From the NCBI GenBank assembly GCA_963764685.1, contig CAVXTT010000020.1, forward strand, positions 384,422 through 448,421: a stretch of DNA of 64,000 bases. Direction: 5' to 3'. This document shows positions 39,895-48,240 of this stretch, piece by piece; position 1 is the first letter of the stretch; each line of letters starts with the position of its first letter. Source of the stretch: CAVXTT01 sp963764685. Lineage in GTDB: Bacteria; Bacteroidota; Ignavibacteria; Ignavibacteriales; Ignavibacteriaceae. A model generated the notes under the pieces. It ran no database searches. It was not told the DNA's origin and worked only from the letters and a program-made list of their open reading frames with translations. A program made the position numbers and the translations under genes.

Positions 39895-40295
39895 TGCGGC
39901 TATTATTTCTATTATTCGTTTTGTCAAGCCTGCAGGTTTCAGCCCAGACCGAAACAGGCCCCTGGAATAAAAAAGAGATAAGCTATGAGATTGAATCCCA
40001 TATCCGGCAGCGGGATTATACATTTAAGAGCAATGAGTTCCCGGATATAGCAATTGAGGGGTTAACAAAAACCTACTGGTTTTTTATTTCTGATCTCGAT
40101 GGTGATAATTGTCCTTTCCGTCCTTCCTGTTCTGAATACTTTGCTGAATCTGTATCTAAGACAAACATATTCCGTGGTACCCTGATGTTCTTCGACCGCT
40201 TTACAAGGGATCTTAACTTCATTAACAGGGAGAAAGAATATCAACGATCACCCGACGGACATTTCTTCGATCCGCCGGATAAATACATATTTTAA
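39894..40295 (+). CDS. YidD-like (membrane protein insertion efficiency factor domain) exported protein
   Basis: 133 residues. An N-terminal signal peptide (LLFLLFVLSSLQVSAQ) precedes the YidD core DGDNCPFRPSCSEYFAESV and LMFFDRFTRDLN. Ordinary YidD is a short cytoplasmic-face protein helping YidC. This form has a cleavable-type signal and an added N-terminal domain, so it probably acts in the periplasm or envelope. It begins a three-gene cluster with two PGSG-type membrane proteins. Confidence 0.8.
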   Translation: MRLLFLLFVLSSLQVSAQTETGPWNKKEISYEIESHIRQRDYTFKSNEFPDIAIEGLTKTYWFFISDLDGDNCPFRPSCSEYFAESVSKTNIFRGTLMFFDRFTRDLNFINREKEYQRSPDGHFFDPPDKYIF

Positions 40296-40315
40296 CAGCA
40301 GGAACAAAAAGAGAG

Positions 40316-41170
40316 ATGCTTTCAATAAAGCTGCTCCTGCCGTTAATTTTTATCACTCCTCTCTTACACTCACAGCAAGGCGAGGCACCCGCATCATTCA
40401 ATACTCCTGAAAGAATTATCAGCTTTGCAGATTTTCTCTTCTGCAGCGGTGATTATTACAGGGCAGCACTTGAATACGATAAATTCCTTCTAATACGGTA
40501 TAAAGATACAATTCAGTTTAAAGCAGCATTGGGTTACTCCGGTTCCGGAAATTTCTCCCTGACCAGGGCAAGGCTGCAGGAAATAACAAGTGGCACACCT
40601 TTATCAAATTATTCACAGCTGGAGTATTATAAAACCTATTTTCTGGAGGGAGATATCGGTATGATGAAGATTATCTTTTATGACATAGACGAAGAGCAGC
40701 TTGAAAATACCTCAATGAAAAGAATGTTATTTGCCGGGATGCTTTTGAATAATGAGCTTCCGGCACAAAATGAGTTCTCTGAGATATTTAGTGATGATGC
40801 TGAAATGATCGGAATGTATAAACGGAAAGCTGATGCTGAATATAAAAGTCCTTTACTTGCAGGAATTCTATCTGCTTTAATACCCGGCAGCGGAAAGGTT
40901 TATACAGAAAAATATCTGGACGGTCTTTTTGCTTTCATATCCACAGGTGTGCTTGCATTCCTTGCTTATGATAATTTTGAAGCAGGACACGATACAAGAG
41001 CGTGGATATTTACCGGATTGGCATCTTTATTCTATGCAGGAAATATTTACGGATCAGCTGCTTCCGCAAATGAATTTAATGTAAATGTGAATATGTTGTT
41101 TGATTCCGATCTCAGATTATCACTTGAAAAAAGAAATTACTTTACTCCTGTTTATGATTTCTGTAAATAA
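40316..41170 (+). CDS. Exported protein with C-terminal PGSG membrane domain
   Basis: 284 residues. A signal peptide (LLLPLIFITPLLHSQQ) is followed by a helical, TPR-like stretch (FADFLFCSGDYYRAALEYDK). Near residue 185 the motif LIPGSGKVYTEKYLDGLFAF begins a pair of membrane helices, resembling the DUF5683/TM2-like motif PGxGqxY. It is a paralogue of the next gene, sharing the TPR-like plus PGSG layout. The 3' end overlaps that gene by 17 bases. Function unknown; its placement after a YidD-like gene suggests an envelope assembly role, which is inference. Confidence 0.7.
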   Translation: MLSIKLLLPLIFITPLLHSQQGEAPASFNTPERIISFADFLFCSGDYYRAALEYDKFLLIRYKDTIQFKAALGYSGSGNFSLTRARLQEITSGTPLSNYSQLEYYKTYFLEGDIGMMKIIFYDIDEEQLENTSMKRMLFAGMLLNNELPAQNEFSEIFSDDAEMIGMYKRKADAEYKSPLLAGILSALIPGSGKVYTEKYLDGLFAFISTGVLAFLAYDNFEAGHDTRAWIFTGLASLFYAGNIYGSAASANEFNVNVNMLFDSDLRLSLEKRNYFTPVYDFCK

Positions 41171-41990
41171 ATATTTATTCCTGCTGTTGCTACTGTTCCC
41201 CTGGCCGGGTAATGCACAGAATGAGGCAGAACAGCAATTCCGTTATGCAATGAAGCTTTATGATGCAGAAGATTATTTTCATTCAGTAACAGAATTGAAA
41301 AGGCTTCTTTTCTTCGATACCTCAGGATACTATAACTATCGGGCAAATCTTTATATCGGAAGATCTTATAAGGCCGGCGCCCGTCTAAATGATGCAATCC
41401 TTTATTTTTCGGATGCCTTACATACAGCAGCGAATCCGGATGAGGTATATGAATCTAAAATTGAGATTGTGAAGTCTAATATTTTGAGACGTACATTCAG
41501 CCAGGCACATTCTGTGCTGAATAAGATGGAATCTGAAGGAAATGCTGAAAAGCAGAATGAAATAATATACTGGAGAGGGTGGATTTATCTGTTCAGTGAT
41601 GAATGGGATAAAGCAGCAGAGGAATTCAAAAAAATAGATCCGGATCATGAACTTGCAAGACTCGCCCTGCAGGTTGATGAGGATAAGTATTCGGTTACTC
41701 TTGCAAAAACTATGTCCTACATATTGCCGGGCAGCGGACAGTTTTACACTGGTAATTATTTAAGCGGAGTATTGTCTCTCGGCTGGAATGTTCTTTGGGG
41801 ATATCTCACTATAAATGCATTTATCGAAGAAAGAGTATTTGACGGGTTTGCAATTGGAACTTTATTGTGGCTTCGTTTTTATAATGGCAGCATACAAAAT
41901 GCAGAAAAGTTTGCAGTAGAGCGTAATCTGGAGATAAGCAATAAGGCACTAAATTATCTCCAATATGAATATACCGGGCAGAAACCATAA
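41154..41990 (+). CDS. Exported TPR-like protein with C-terminal PGSG membrane domain
   Basis: About 278 residues from ATG 41154 (MISVNKYLFLLLLLFPWPG), chosen because it gives a regular signal peptide. TPR-like helices follow (QFRYAMKLYDAEDYFHSVTE; LYIGRSYKAGARLNDAILYF). The C-terminal membrane part begins YILPGSGQFYTGNYLSGVL. It shares order and motif with the upstream gene, so the pair is a tandem duplication that has diverged. No catalytic residues are recognised. Confidence 0.7.
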   Translation: MISVNKYLFLLLLLFPWPGNAQNEAEQQFRYAMKLYDAEDYFHSVTELKRLLFFDTSGYYNYRANLYIGRSYKAGARLNDAILYFSDALHTAANPDEVYESKIEIVKSNILRRTFSQAHSVLNKMESEGNAEKQNEIIYWRGWIYLFSDEWDKAAEEFKKIDPDHELARLALQVDEDKYSVTLAKTMSYILPGSGQFYTGNYLSGVLSLGWNVLWGYLTINAFIEERVFDGFAIGTLLWLRFYNGSIQNAEKFAVERNLEISNKALNYLQYEYTGQKP

Positions 41991-42115
41991 AATGGAAGCC
42001 CAATGTTTTGTTTATAACTTAAAAATCGAATAAATTAAAACTATAATTCTTAAAATCTATAACATTGCTGCGGTAGGGGAAATGAGGACCGGCGCATATT
42101 TTTATAGGAGGTTCA

Positions 42116-42721
42116 ATGAAACGTAGTATGATCGTAGGATGTTCCATTGCGGGAGCAGTCATCTTAATTCTGGCAATTATAATATTCTGGGGTATAGGAG
42201 CATATAATAATTTAGTTACACTCAACGAACAGGTTAACCAAAGCTGGAGCCAGGTTGAGAATCAGTATCAACGGAGAGCCGATCTCATTCCCAACCTTGT
42301 TAATACCGTTAAAGGATATGCGGACTTTGAAAGAGGGGTACTGACAGACGTTACTGAAGCCCGTGCCCGCGTAAGCCAGTTTAACGTTACCCCTGAAGTA
42401 TTGAATGATCCACAGGCATTTCAGAAATTCCAGCAGCTGCAGGGAGAACTCAGCGGTGCACTCTCCAGATTACTTGTAACTGTGGAAAACTATCCACAAT
42501 TAAAGGCTAATGAGAATTTTCTCCAGCTTCAGGCACAGCTTGAAGGGACAGAAAACAGGATATCTGTAGAACGGCGGAGTTTCAATGAAACTGTTCAGAA
42601 TTATAATACCACGATCAAGCGTTTCCCGAATTCCTTCTTCGCCGGTATATTCGGATTCAGAGAGAAAGAATACTTCAAATCGGCTCCTGGAGCAGAGACA
42701 GTTCCAAAAGTTGAGTTTTAA
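42116..42721 (+). CDS. lemA: LemA family protein
   Basis: 201 residues with one N-terminal membrane helix (about residues 8-27) and a long helical ectodomain. The conserved block NQSWSQVENQYQRRADLIPN followed by LVNTVKGYA is diagnostic. AGGAGG-like sequence precedes the ATG. It is followed directly by a TPM-domain gene, the standard LemA partner in many bacteria. The cellular role of the pair is not settled. Confidence 0.95.
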   Translation: MKRSMIVGCSIAGAVILILAIIIFWGIGAYNNLVTLNEQVNQSWSQVENQYQRRADLIPNLVNTVKGYADFERGVLTDVTEARARVSQFNVTPEVLNDPQAFQKFQQLQGELSGALSRLLVTVENYPQLKANENFLQLQAQLEGTENRISVERRSFNETVQNYNTTIKRFPNSFFAGIFGFREKEYFKSAPGAETVPKVEF

Positions 42722-43443
42722 TGAAGAGCATTCTCTTCTTCCTGTTTCTGCTTGTTGTTCCTGTATCAGCTCAGAAAGATGTTCCACGGCTGGATCAATG
42801 GGCAACTGATCTTACAAATACACTTAGTAGCAGTGAACTGTCCCAGCTGAACAACCGGCTGAAAGCATTTCAGGATACTACTTCAAACCAGCTGGTAGTT
42901 TTGATGATACCTTCGCTCGATGATTATCCAATTGAAGATTATGCTTACTCAGTTGCAAAACAGAATAAGATTGGTTCTGCAAAAAATGATAACGGGGTCC
43001 TGCTGCTTATCTCGAAGAACGACAGGAAATTGAGAATAGAGGTTGGCTATGGTCTGGAGGGGGTAATTCCTGATGCACTGGCTAGTTCAATAATCAGAAA
43101 TGTGATTATTCCCCGGTTCAAAAATGATGATTATTATGGGGGTATCTCGAAAGGTGTGGATGCCATTATAGCAGCCATCGGAGGAGAGTATGTCGCTGAG
43201 CCTGAGAAAGAAAATAAAAAACCCGGAGGGGGCTTCTTTACCATCCTTTTAATTATTTTCTTTTTAATCATGATCTTCAGGAGGGGAGGAAGGGGAGGAT
43301 TAGGAAGCGCCATTCTGCTTGGCGGCCTTGCCGGAAGAGGGCTCGGAGGACAATGGGGAGGCAGAAGCAGCAGCGGAAGCTTTGGTGGATTCAGCGGCGG
43401 AGGGGGTTCTTTTGGAGGAGGAGGAGCTAGCGGCAGCTGGTAA
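42721..43443 (+). CDS. TPM-domain protein, YgcG family
   Basis: 240 residues. A signal peptide (ILFFLFLLVVPVSAQ) precedes a TPM domain of about 120 residues (NNRLKAFQDTTSNQLVVLMI, GVLLLISKNDRKLRIEVGYG). A membrane helix lies near residue 175 and a Gly/Ser/Arg-rich tail ends FGGGGASGSW. This is the usual architecture of TPM phosphatase-like membrane proteins paired with LemA. The ATG overlaps the lemA stop by one base. Confidence 0.92.
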   Translation: MKSILFFLFLLVVPVSAQKDVPRLDQWATDLTNTLSSSELSQLNNRLKAFQDTTSNQLVVLMIPSLDDYPIEDYAYSVAKQNKIGSAKNDNGVLLLISKNDRKLRIEVGYGLEGVIPDALASSIIRNVIIPRFKNDDYYGGISKGVDAIIAAIGGEYVAEPEKENKKPGGGFFTILLIIFFLIMIFRRGGRGGLGSAILLGGLAGRGLGGQWGGRSSSGSFGGFSGGGGSFGGGGASGSW

Positions 43444-43593
43444 CAGTTAATGAATATCACTTAATAAACTGTTTCTTGCATTGCACTTTCTTGTCTCTTT
43501 TTGTAAAATAGAACATAACTTTTAGAATTTTACCCTGCCTTACGGCAGCCTTTATCTTAAACACTAAACCGGGTTTTTAATAGGAGCTTTTCT

Positions 43594-43926
43594 ATGGCCA
43601 TAATGATTACCGAAGAATGCATTAATTGCGGAGCCTGTGAACCGGAGTGCCCCAATACAGCCATTTATGAGGGGGGCGCCCAATGGGAACTTTCAGGCAA
43701 GCATTATAATGAAGGCGAACCTGCTCCTTCAGGTGCCGAAAAATTCTTCTCAAATGATTTTTTCTATATAGTACCGGATAAATGTACGGAATGCGTAGGT
43801 TTCCATGATGAACCACAGTGCGCGGCTGTATGCCCGGTCGATTGTTGTATTCCTGACCCTAATCACGTTGAGGATAAAGACTCTTTGTTAAAGAAGAAAG
43901 AGTACCTGGACGGTTTGGGTCGATAA
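43594..43926 (+). CDS. 2[4Fe-4S] ferredoxin, Chlorobium/Alvin type
   Basis: 110-residue low-potential electron carrier. The first motif is C9-x2-C12-x2-C15-x3-C19P (ECINCGACEPECP). The second is C64-x2-C67-x8-C76-x3-C80P, with the eight-residue loop VGFHDEPQ that marks the Alvin/Chlorobium class. The C-terminus has a charged extension after VDCC. It is the first of two tandem paralogues. Such ferredoxins serve low-potential reactions such as 2-oxoacid:ferredoxin oxidoreductases. A terminator follows. Confidence 0.95.
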   Translation: MAIMITEECINCGACEPECPNTAIYEGGAQWELSGKHYNEGEPAPSGAEKFFSNDFFYIVPDKCTECVGFHDEPQCAAVCPVDCCIPDPNHVEDKDSLLKKKEYLDGLGR

Positions 43927-43936
43927 TCTCATTTCC

Positions 43937-43964
43937 AGAGGATATTCAATAAAGGATATCCTCT
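43937..43964 (+). terminator. Rho-independent terminator of first ferredoxin
   Basis: AGAGGATAT pairs with ATATCCTCT across a short loop and is followed by five T, about 10 bases after the stop codon. It separates the two ferredoxins into different transcripts. Confidence 0.8.
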
Positions 43965-44142
43965 TTTTTATCTCCCGCCATATCAGAGAATTATATTTTT
44001 TAGACCTTCCCATTTAAGAGAAAAAATATTTTCTAATCCGCAAATTTTTTCTTATTTCCTTTAAATTCAGCATATATCCTATTTGGCATAAATTTTTCAC
44101 TTATAAAGGAAAAATTCACTTTTACGCTATAAAGGAGAAAAA

Positions 44143-44427
44143 ATGGCATATAAAATAACTGAAGAATGCATCAATTGCGGAGCTTGTGAACCCGAATGTC
44201 CAAATAATGCAATATATGAAGGGGGTACGAGCTGGGAATTAGACGGTAAAACCTATGGTGAGGGAGAAGCTGCTCCTTCCGGCGCAACAGGATTCTTCTC
44301 TAATGAATTTTTCTATGTAGTTCCTGACAAATGCACAGAGTGCGTAGGTTTCCACGATCAGCCCCAGTGTGCAGAAGCCTGCCCGGTTGACTGCTGTGTT
44401 GCGGATGCCGCCCATCCAAGAAAATAA
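44143..44427 (+). CDS. 2[4Fe-4S] ferredoxin, second tandem paralogue
   Basis: 94 residues, closely similar to the upstream ferredoxin. Same Cys pattern (C9, C12, C15, C19 and a second set with the loop VGFHDQPQ), same GGTSWELDGK turn, but a shorter C-terminus ending AAHPRK. AAGGAG lies upstream of the ATG. It has its own 215-base upstream region and its own terminator, so it is likely expressed separately from the first copy. Confidence 0.95.
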   Translation: MAYKITEECINCGACEPECPNNAIYEGGTSWELDGKTYGEGEAAPSGATGFFSNEFFYVVPDKCTECVGFHDQPQCAEACPVDCCVADAAHPRK

Positions 44428-44448
44428 GAAAGACCTTTCTAAGTTTTA

Positions 44449-44468
44449 AAGTCCGGCTTGCCGGACTT
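44449..44468 (+). terminator. Rho-independent terminator of second ferredoxin
   Basis: AAGTCCGG and CCGGACTT form a perfect 8-bp stem with a four-base loop, followed by a T run to 44473. Confidence 0.9.
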
Positions 44469-44500
44469 TTTTTGTTTAAAAGAGTGTAGGTAATAAGTAG

Positions 44501-44554
44501 AAAGGGTGCCTCGGCATTTGAGCGAATAGATTTTGATAAGCACCCTGTCCGTAC
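44501..44554. repeat. GTAC-ended palindromic repeat, copy 1
   Basis: Shortened member of a ~56-nt family. Left arm AGGGTGC pairs with GCACCCT, followed by GTCCGTAC. The interior TCGGCATTTGAGCGAAT matches copy 3. It is one of several repeats in the 531-base gap after the ferredoxins. Confidence 0.75.
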
Positions 44555-44634
44555 CAACAAGAAATTAACCAAGTACCAATAACTAAACTTTATTCATACA
44601 TCCATCCAATCATCCAACTTCAATAAAAAGTCCT
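44555..44634. repeat. Direct repeat with CATC-rich tract, copy 1
   Basis: AACCAAGTACCAATAAC followed by TTATTCATACATCCATCCA and a short CATC/CCAA tract. A related block lies at 44790-44890, and a short relative precedes the PAP2 gene near 49370. No coding sense is seen. Confidence 0.6.
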
Positions 44635-44652
44635 TACAGATTTAACATAGAT

Positions 44653-44708
44653 GGACAGGGCGTTCCGGCACATAAGAGAATCGATTATACTTGACGCCCT
44701 GTCCGTAC
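44653..44708. repeat. GTAC-ended palindromic repeat, copy 2
   Basis: 56 nt; GGACAGGGCGT pairs with ACGCCCTGTCC over 11 bp and the element ends GTAC. Interior CATAAGAGAATCGATTAT aligns with the interior of the copies at 48653 and 44735. Confidence 0.85.
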
Positions 44709-44734
44709 AATGAGATGTAGCGGAGCTGATAAGT

Positions 44735-44789
44735 GGACAGGGCGTATCGGCATATGAGTGATCGATTTCGCTTGACGCCCTGTCCGTAC
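44735..44789. repeat. GTAC-ended palindromic repeat, copy 3
   Basis: 55 nt; the same GGACAGGGCGT/ACGCCCTGTCC stem as copy 2 with a diverged loop (CGGCATATGAGTGATCGA), ending GTAC. Confidence 0.85.
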
Positions 44790-44890
44790 AGATATAATAT
44801 CAACTTAACTAAGAACTAATAACAAAGAACCAAGAAACTAAACATTATTCATACATCCATCCACCCATCCATTCATCCAACTTCACTTAA
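44790..44890. repeat. Direct repeat with CATC-rich tract, copy 2
   Basis: AACTAAGAACTAATAAC followed by ATTATTCATACATCCATCC and CATCC units, ending CATCCAACTTC. It parallels the block at 44555-44634. Confidence 0.6.
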
Positions 44891-44906
44891 CCTTTTATCA
44901 ATAAAA

Positions 44907-44937
44907 AAAGGGATACCCTCCATGAGAGCATCCCTTT
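44907..44937 (-). terminator. Rho-independent terminator of HEPN-like gene
   Basis: AAAGGGAT and ATCCCTTT form the stem. Read on the minus strand, the hairpin ends in seven T (44903-44909), about 22 bases beyond the stop at 44959. Confidence 0.8.
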
Positions 44938-44958
44938 CAGTATGGAGTCTACTGACGT

Positions 44959-45684
44959 TTAGCTAAAATATTCGCATTCATCTATCAACTTTAGGTGCAT
45001 ATTTGCGTAGCCGAGTATCTGGGCTGCAACTTCACCATCCGTTACGCCGGACGTCTGTTCCCGTTTTTTGTCACGGAACCACATTACTGCACCAAACATT
45101 TTTATTCTTAATATTTTTAATTCTGTGTCGATCGCTTCATTCGATGGTTTCGGAAGGTTAAGAAACAGTTCCTGTTTTTCGCTGGCGGAAGTGCCTTCCG
45201 GTGTTTTCAGTTTTTCTTTTATTTTTTGCTCGATAAGATCAAAGGCTTTTAGAATAGCCGATTCGTAATTTCCTTCGTAATAATCCTCGATAACGCGGTC
45301 ACGCAAGTCATAACGTGTAATTATTTCTTCAATTCTTTTTTCTTTCAGCTGGTCATAATTTATGACAGGCACTTTTTTTGCATCAAGCTGCTTCTTAATA
45401 TATTCTTTTCCTTTTTTGGTCAGTCGTTTGAAGAATTCGGAATCATTATCTGGTTCCTTTATTATCAGTCCTTCCTTCTGGAGAATATCTGCTGCTAAAA
45501 TACCCAGTTTATATTCGTATACTGTAAGATCTGAAATATTAAAGTACTCCGCAATTCTTTCATACACAATTGTGCGGCAGTCAGGTTCCTTTTCGTCAAA
45601 ATCTTTTCCAGAGCTATGTTCATTGAGCACTATAAGGAACATCTTTTTTAATAAAGAGGTTGAAAGTGGTCTTGTAATTAGCAC
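44959..45684 (-). CDS. HEPN/Ymh-like (TIGR02391-type) protein
   Basis: 241 residues, cytoplasmic, no signal. The N-terminal ~100 residues look like a winged helix (RIAEYFNISDLTVYEYKLG ... GLIIKEPD ... LTKKGKEYI). The C-terminal part (DYYEGNYESAILKAFDLIE, then YANMHLKLIDEC) resembles the helical HEPN-like domain of the Ymh/Abi family. The RNase motif RxxxxxH of active HEPN proteins is not seen; RDKKREQ stands near the expected place. Palindromic repeats lie on its downstream side, and it is a single gene with its own terminator. Defence or regulatory roles are possible but unproven. Confidence 0.6.
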   Translation of the reverse strand: MLITRPLSTSLLKKMFLIVLNEHSSGKDFDEKEPDCRTIVYERIAEYFNISDLTVYEYKLGILAADILQKEGLIIKEPDNDSEFFKRLTKKGKEYIKKQLDAKKVPVINYDQLKEKRIEEIITRYDLRDRVIEDYYEGNYESAILKAFDLIEQKIKEKLKTPEGTSASEKQELFLNLPKPSNEAIDTELKILRIKMFGAVMWFRDKKREQTSGVTDGEVAAQILGYANMHLKLIDECEYFS

Positions 45685-45819
45685 GGCTTATCTCCTTTAA
45701 ATCTTAACTTTTATCTTTCCGATCTTGTGGCTAACTTACTATTCGTAAGTTCAATATTGTATCGGGCGTTCTCTGATTTTTAATGCAAAAACACCTTAAT
45801 TATTTCAGGATAAAAACCT

Positions 45820-46659
45820 TTGCAGATAGGTAATTACAAAATTCAGGCCGTTAATTCCGGTTCCCTGGGATTAGATGGGGGAGCTATGTTCGGGATAATT
45901 CCTAAGCCTCTTTGGGAAAAAACCAACCCTGCGGATGCCTCCAACCGTGTGAAGCTTGCCACACGTAATCTGCTTCTACGCAGCAGCAGCAGAAATATTT
46001 TAATTGATACGGGTATGGGGAATAAGTGGGACGAGAAATCAGAAGAAATATACGACATACAGCAGCAGCCTTACGCAGCCGTCCTGACCGGTCTGGGATT
46101 AAAACCTGCAGAAATTACCGATGTAATTCTTACACATCTTCATTTTGACCATACAGGCGGATCGACTATTATGAAGAATGGAAAGCTAATACCAGCTTTC
46201 CCGAATGCTAAATATTATGTGCAGAGAAAAAACTTCGAGTGGGCAGATTCTCCTTCTGAAAAAGACAAAGGAAGTTATATCAAAGATAATTTTATTCCTT
46301 TGCGGCAGGAAGGAGTACTTCATTTCTTTGACGGGCGTTGTATGTTCGATGATGAAATAGAATTAATTCCTGTTCACGGACATACATTCTGGCAGCAGCT
46401 TGTAAAAATATCAGACGCATCAAATACTATTCTTTACTGCGGAGATCTTTTCCCTTTTACTTCACATATTCCGATTCCCTATATAATGAGTTACGATCTT
46501 CAGCCGATGGTCACTCTCCAGGAAAAGAAAACTATTTTGAAACAGGCAGTAGAGGAGAACTGGAAGTTATGCTTTGAACACGATCCGGAAACTGCAATTG
46601 CAACAGTGCAGCAGACTGAAAAAGGAATCAGGGTAAATGAAAAATTCAATACTCTCTGA
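45820..46659 (+). CDS. Metallo-beta-lactamase fold hydrolase
   Basis: 279 residues. Metal ligands appear as HLHFDH in ILTHLHFDHTGG, with a later His in VHGHTFWQQ, an Asp in LYCGDLFPF and a final FEHDPE. IDTGMGNKW is the usual turn after strand 3. The family includes lactonases, hydrolases and many unassigned enzymes, so the substrate is open. The start is TTG at 45820. It overlaps the Rieske gene by 23 bases, forming an operon with it and queG. Confidence 0.9.
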   Translation: MQIGNYKIQAVNSGSLGLDGGAMFGIIPKPLWEKTNPADASNRVKLATRNLLLRSSSRNILIDTGMGNKWDEKSEEIYDIQQQPYAAVLTGLGLKPAEITDVILTHLHFDHTGGSTIMKNGKLIPAFPNAKYYVQRKNFEWADSPSEKDKGSYIKDNFIPLRQEGVLHFFDGRCMFDDEIELIPVHGHTFWQQLVKISDASNTILYCGDLFPFTSHIPIPYIMSYDLQPMVTLQEKKTILKQAVEENWKLCFEHDPETAIATVQQTEKGIRVNEKFNTL

Positions 46660-46990
46660 AGAACTTACAGGGTTTACAAAGATCTGTAAAATCGATCAAC
46701 TTAAGGAGTTCGAAGGTAAAAGATTTATTGTTGATGAAATAGAGATTGCGCTAATAAAAAAGGGGAGCGAGGTATATGCGATAAGTAATATTTGCCCTCA
46801 TCAGCACTCAGCTTTAATATATGATGGGTTTATAGAAGAGGGCTATGTCGTTTGTCCCGCCCACGGATGGATGTTTGACTTAAAGACAGGGAAACTTCCT
46901 TCAGGTTCAAAGGGACTTGATACTTATGAAGTTAAGATTTCGGACAATGATGTATATGTTAAAGTCACGCAGAAAAACTGGAACTGGTAA
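46637..46990 (+). CDS. Rieske [2Fe-2S] ferredoxin
   Basis: 117 residues. The cluster is held by CPHQH and CPAHGW, with 16 residues between, a soluble non-haem dioxygenase-type ferredoxin (NirD-like). FDLKTGKLPSG is the proline loop. No membrane anchor. It sits between an MBL hydrolase and queG with no gap to the latter, so it may supply electrons to a partner of this operon; that is inference. Confidence 0.92.
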   Translation: MKNSILSEELTGFTKICKIDQLKEFEGKRFIVDEIEIALIKKGSEVYAISNICPHQHSALIYDGFIEEGYVVCPAHGWMFDLKTGKLPSGSKGLDTYEVKISDNDVYVKVTQKNWNW

Positions 46991-47908
46991 TTGAAGCTTA
47001 CAAATGAAATAGTAATCTCTAAAGCAAAAGCTTTGGGATTCACTCTCACCGGGTTTGCACCTGCCGGTTTATTGTTAACTGAAAGCACCAGGCTTAAAGA
47101 ATGGCTCGCATCGGGATATAATGCAGGTATGCAGTATATGGAGAAGAACCTTGACAGGAGAGAAGACATCAGGAAGATACTTCCCGATGCAAAAAGTGTT
47201 ATATCGCTTGGTCTGAACTACTATACGGATGAACAATATAATTCAGCAGCCAATACAGGAAAGGTAAGCCGTTATGCCTGGGGGAAGGATTACCATTTAA
47301 TAATGTGGGAGATGCTGGAGAAGCTTATAAGCGGGCTTAAGGAAATTGAACCTGATTTTGAAGGTGTGAGTTATGTGGATACAGGTCCCGTGATGGATAA
47401 AGCCTGGGCAGTAAAAGCTGGGCTCGGATGGATGGGAAAGCATTCCAATATAATTAATAAAGAGATCGGCAGCTGGTTCTTTATTGCAAACATTATTTGC
47501 AATTATGAATTTAAGGCAGCAGAAATTATTGCTGACCACTGCGGCAGCTGCACTGCCTGTATTGATGCCTGTCCTACAAAAGCAATTGTTGCAGATTATG
47601 TTATCGATGCCAACAAATGCATCTCATATTTAACTATTGAGAATAAGGGAGATATACCTGGAGAGTTTAAGGATAAAATGGATCAGTGGATCTTCGGTTG
47701 CGATATCTGCCAGGATGTGTGTCCCTGGAATATTAAATTCGCAGAGCCGACCTTCATTAAAGAATTCCACCCGGTGAATAAGGAAATTGATTTATCGGAA
47801 ATAGATATTATGGATGATAAAGAGTTCAGGGAGAGATTTGCTGTTAGTCCCATAAAAAGAGCAAAGCTGAAGGGGCTTAAAAGGAACTCTGAGTTTTTGA
47901 AGAGGTGA
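46991..47908 (+). CDS. queG: Epoxyqueuosine reductase QueG
   Basis: Cobalamin-dependent iron-sulfur enzyme for the last step of queuosine synthesis in tRNA. 305 residues. An N-terminal cobalamin domain (YVDTGPVMDKAWAVKAGLGW, GKHSNIINKEIGSWFF) is followed by two [4Fe-4S] motifs, CGSCTACIDACPTKAI with a later Cys, and CDICQDVCPWN. The start is TTG at 46991, immediately after the Rieske stop. Confidence 0.95.
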   Translation: MKLTNEIVISKAKALGFTLTGFAPAGLLLTESTRLKEWLASGYNAGMQYMEKNLDRREDIRKILPDAKSVISLGLNYYTDEQYNSAANTGKVSRYAWGKDYHLIMWEMLEKLISGLKEIEPDFEGVSYVDTGPVMDKAWAVKAGLGWMGKHSNIINKEIGSWFFIANIICNYEFKAAEIIADHCGSCTACIDACPTKAIVADYVIDANKCISYLTIENKGDIPGEFKDKMDQWIFGCDICQDVCPWNIKFAEPTFIKEFHPVNKEIDLSEIDIMDDKEFRERFAVSPIKRAKLKGLKRNSEFLKR

Positions 47909-48133
47909 TATTTATTTTTAAGTGTTTAAGAAATAAGTGAGCACCCATAAAATCTGTCAATATCATAGACCGATTAAATAATGGACCCCTTACAGGGATC
48001 AATTTCTGTTCCTTGTGCTATAATTATTTACAGTAAAGAGATTCTCCCACCCCGTACGAACAGGCTAGCCCAAATAATCACCCATCCTGAATTACGAAGC
48101 GGCCTTTCCTTGATTGCGCCATATACGGGAATG

Positions 48134-48203
48134 CAACTCCTACGGAGTTGAATCGTTTTTGCTTTTTGGTTTTTCTACAGATATGAAACTCCTAACGGAG
48201 TTT
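48134..48203. repeat. Paired hairpins joined by TTTTTCTACAGATAT, cluster 1
   Basis: The stretch 47909-49386 has no credible gene and is a mosaic of repeats. Here hairpin CAACTCC/GGAGTTG (48134-48150) and hairpin AAACTCC/GGAGTTT (48186-48203) flank a linker with TTTTTCTACAGATAT. It is the inverse of the cluster at 48454-48524. Confidence 0.75.
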
Positions 48204-48240
48204 GATCAGGTTATGTGGTTATTCGGGAAAAGACGATTTT

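Noticed and set aside
43134..43460. Proline-rich antisense open frame over the TPM gene
   Set aside because: It is the mirror of the Gly/Ser/Arg-rich tail of the TPM protein, has no ribosome site and no relation to a known family.
47909..48130. Possible structured RNA after queG
   Set aside because: No extended pairing or known RNA motif was found in this stretch; nothing can be claimed.
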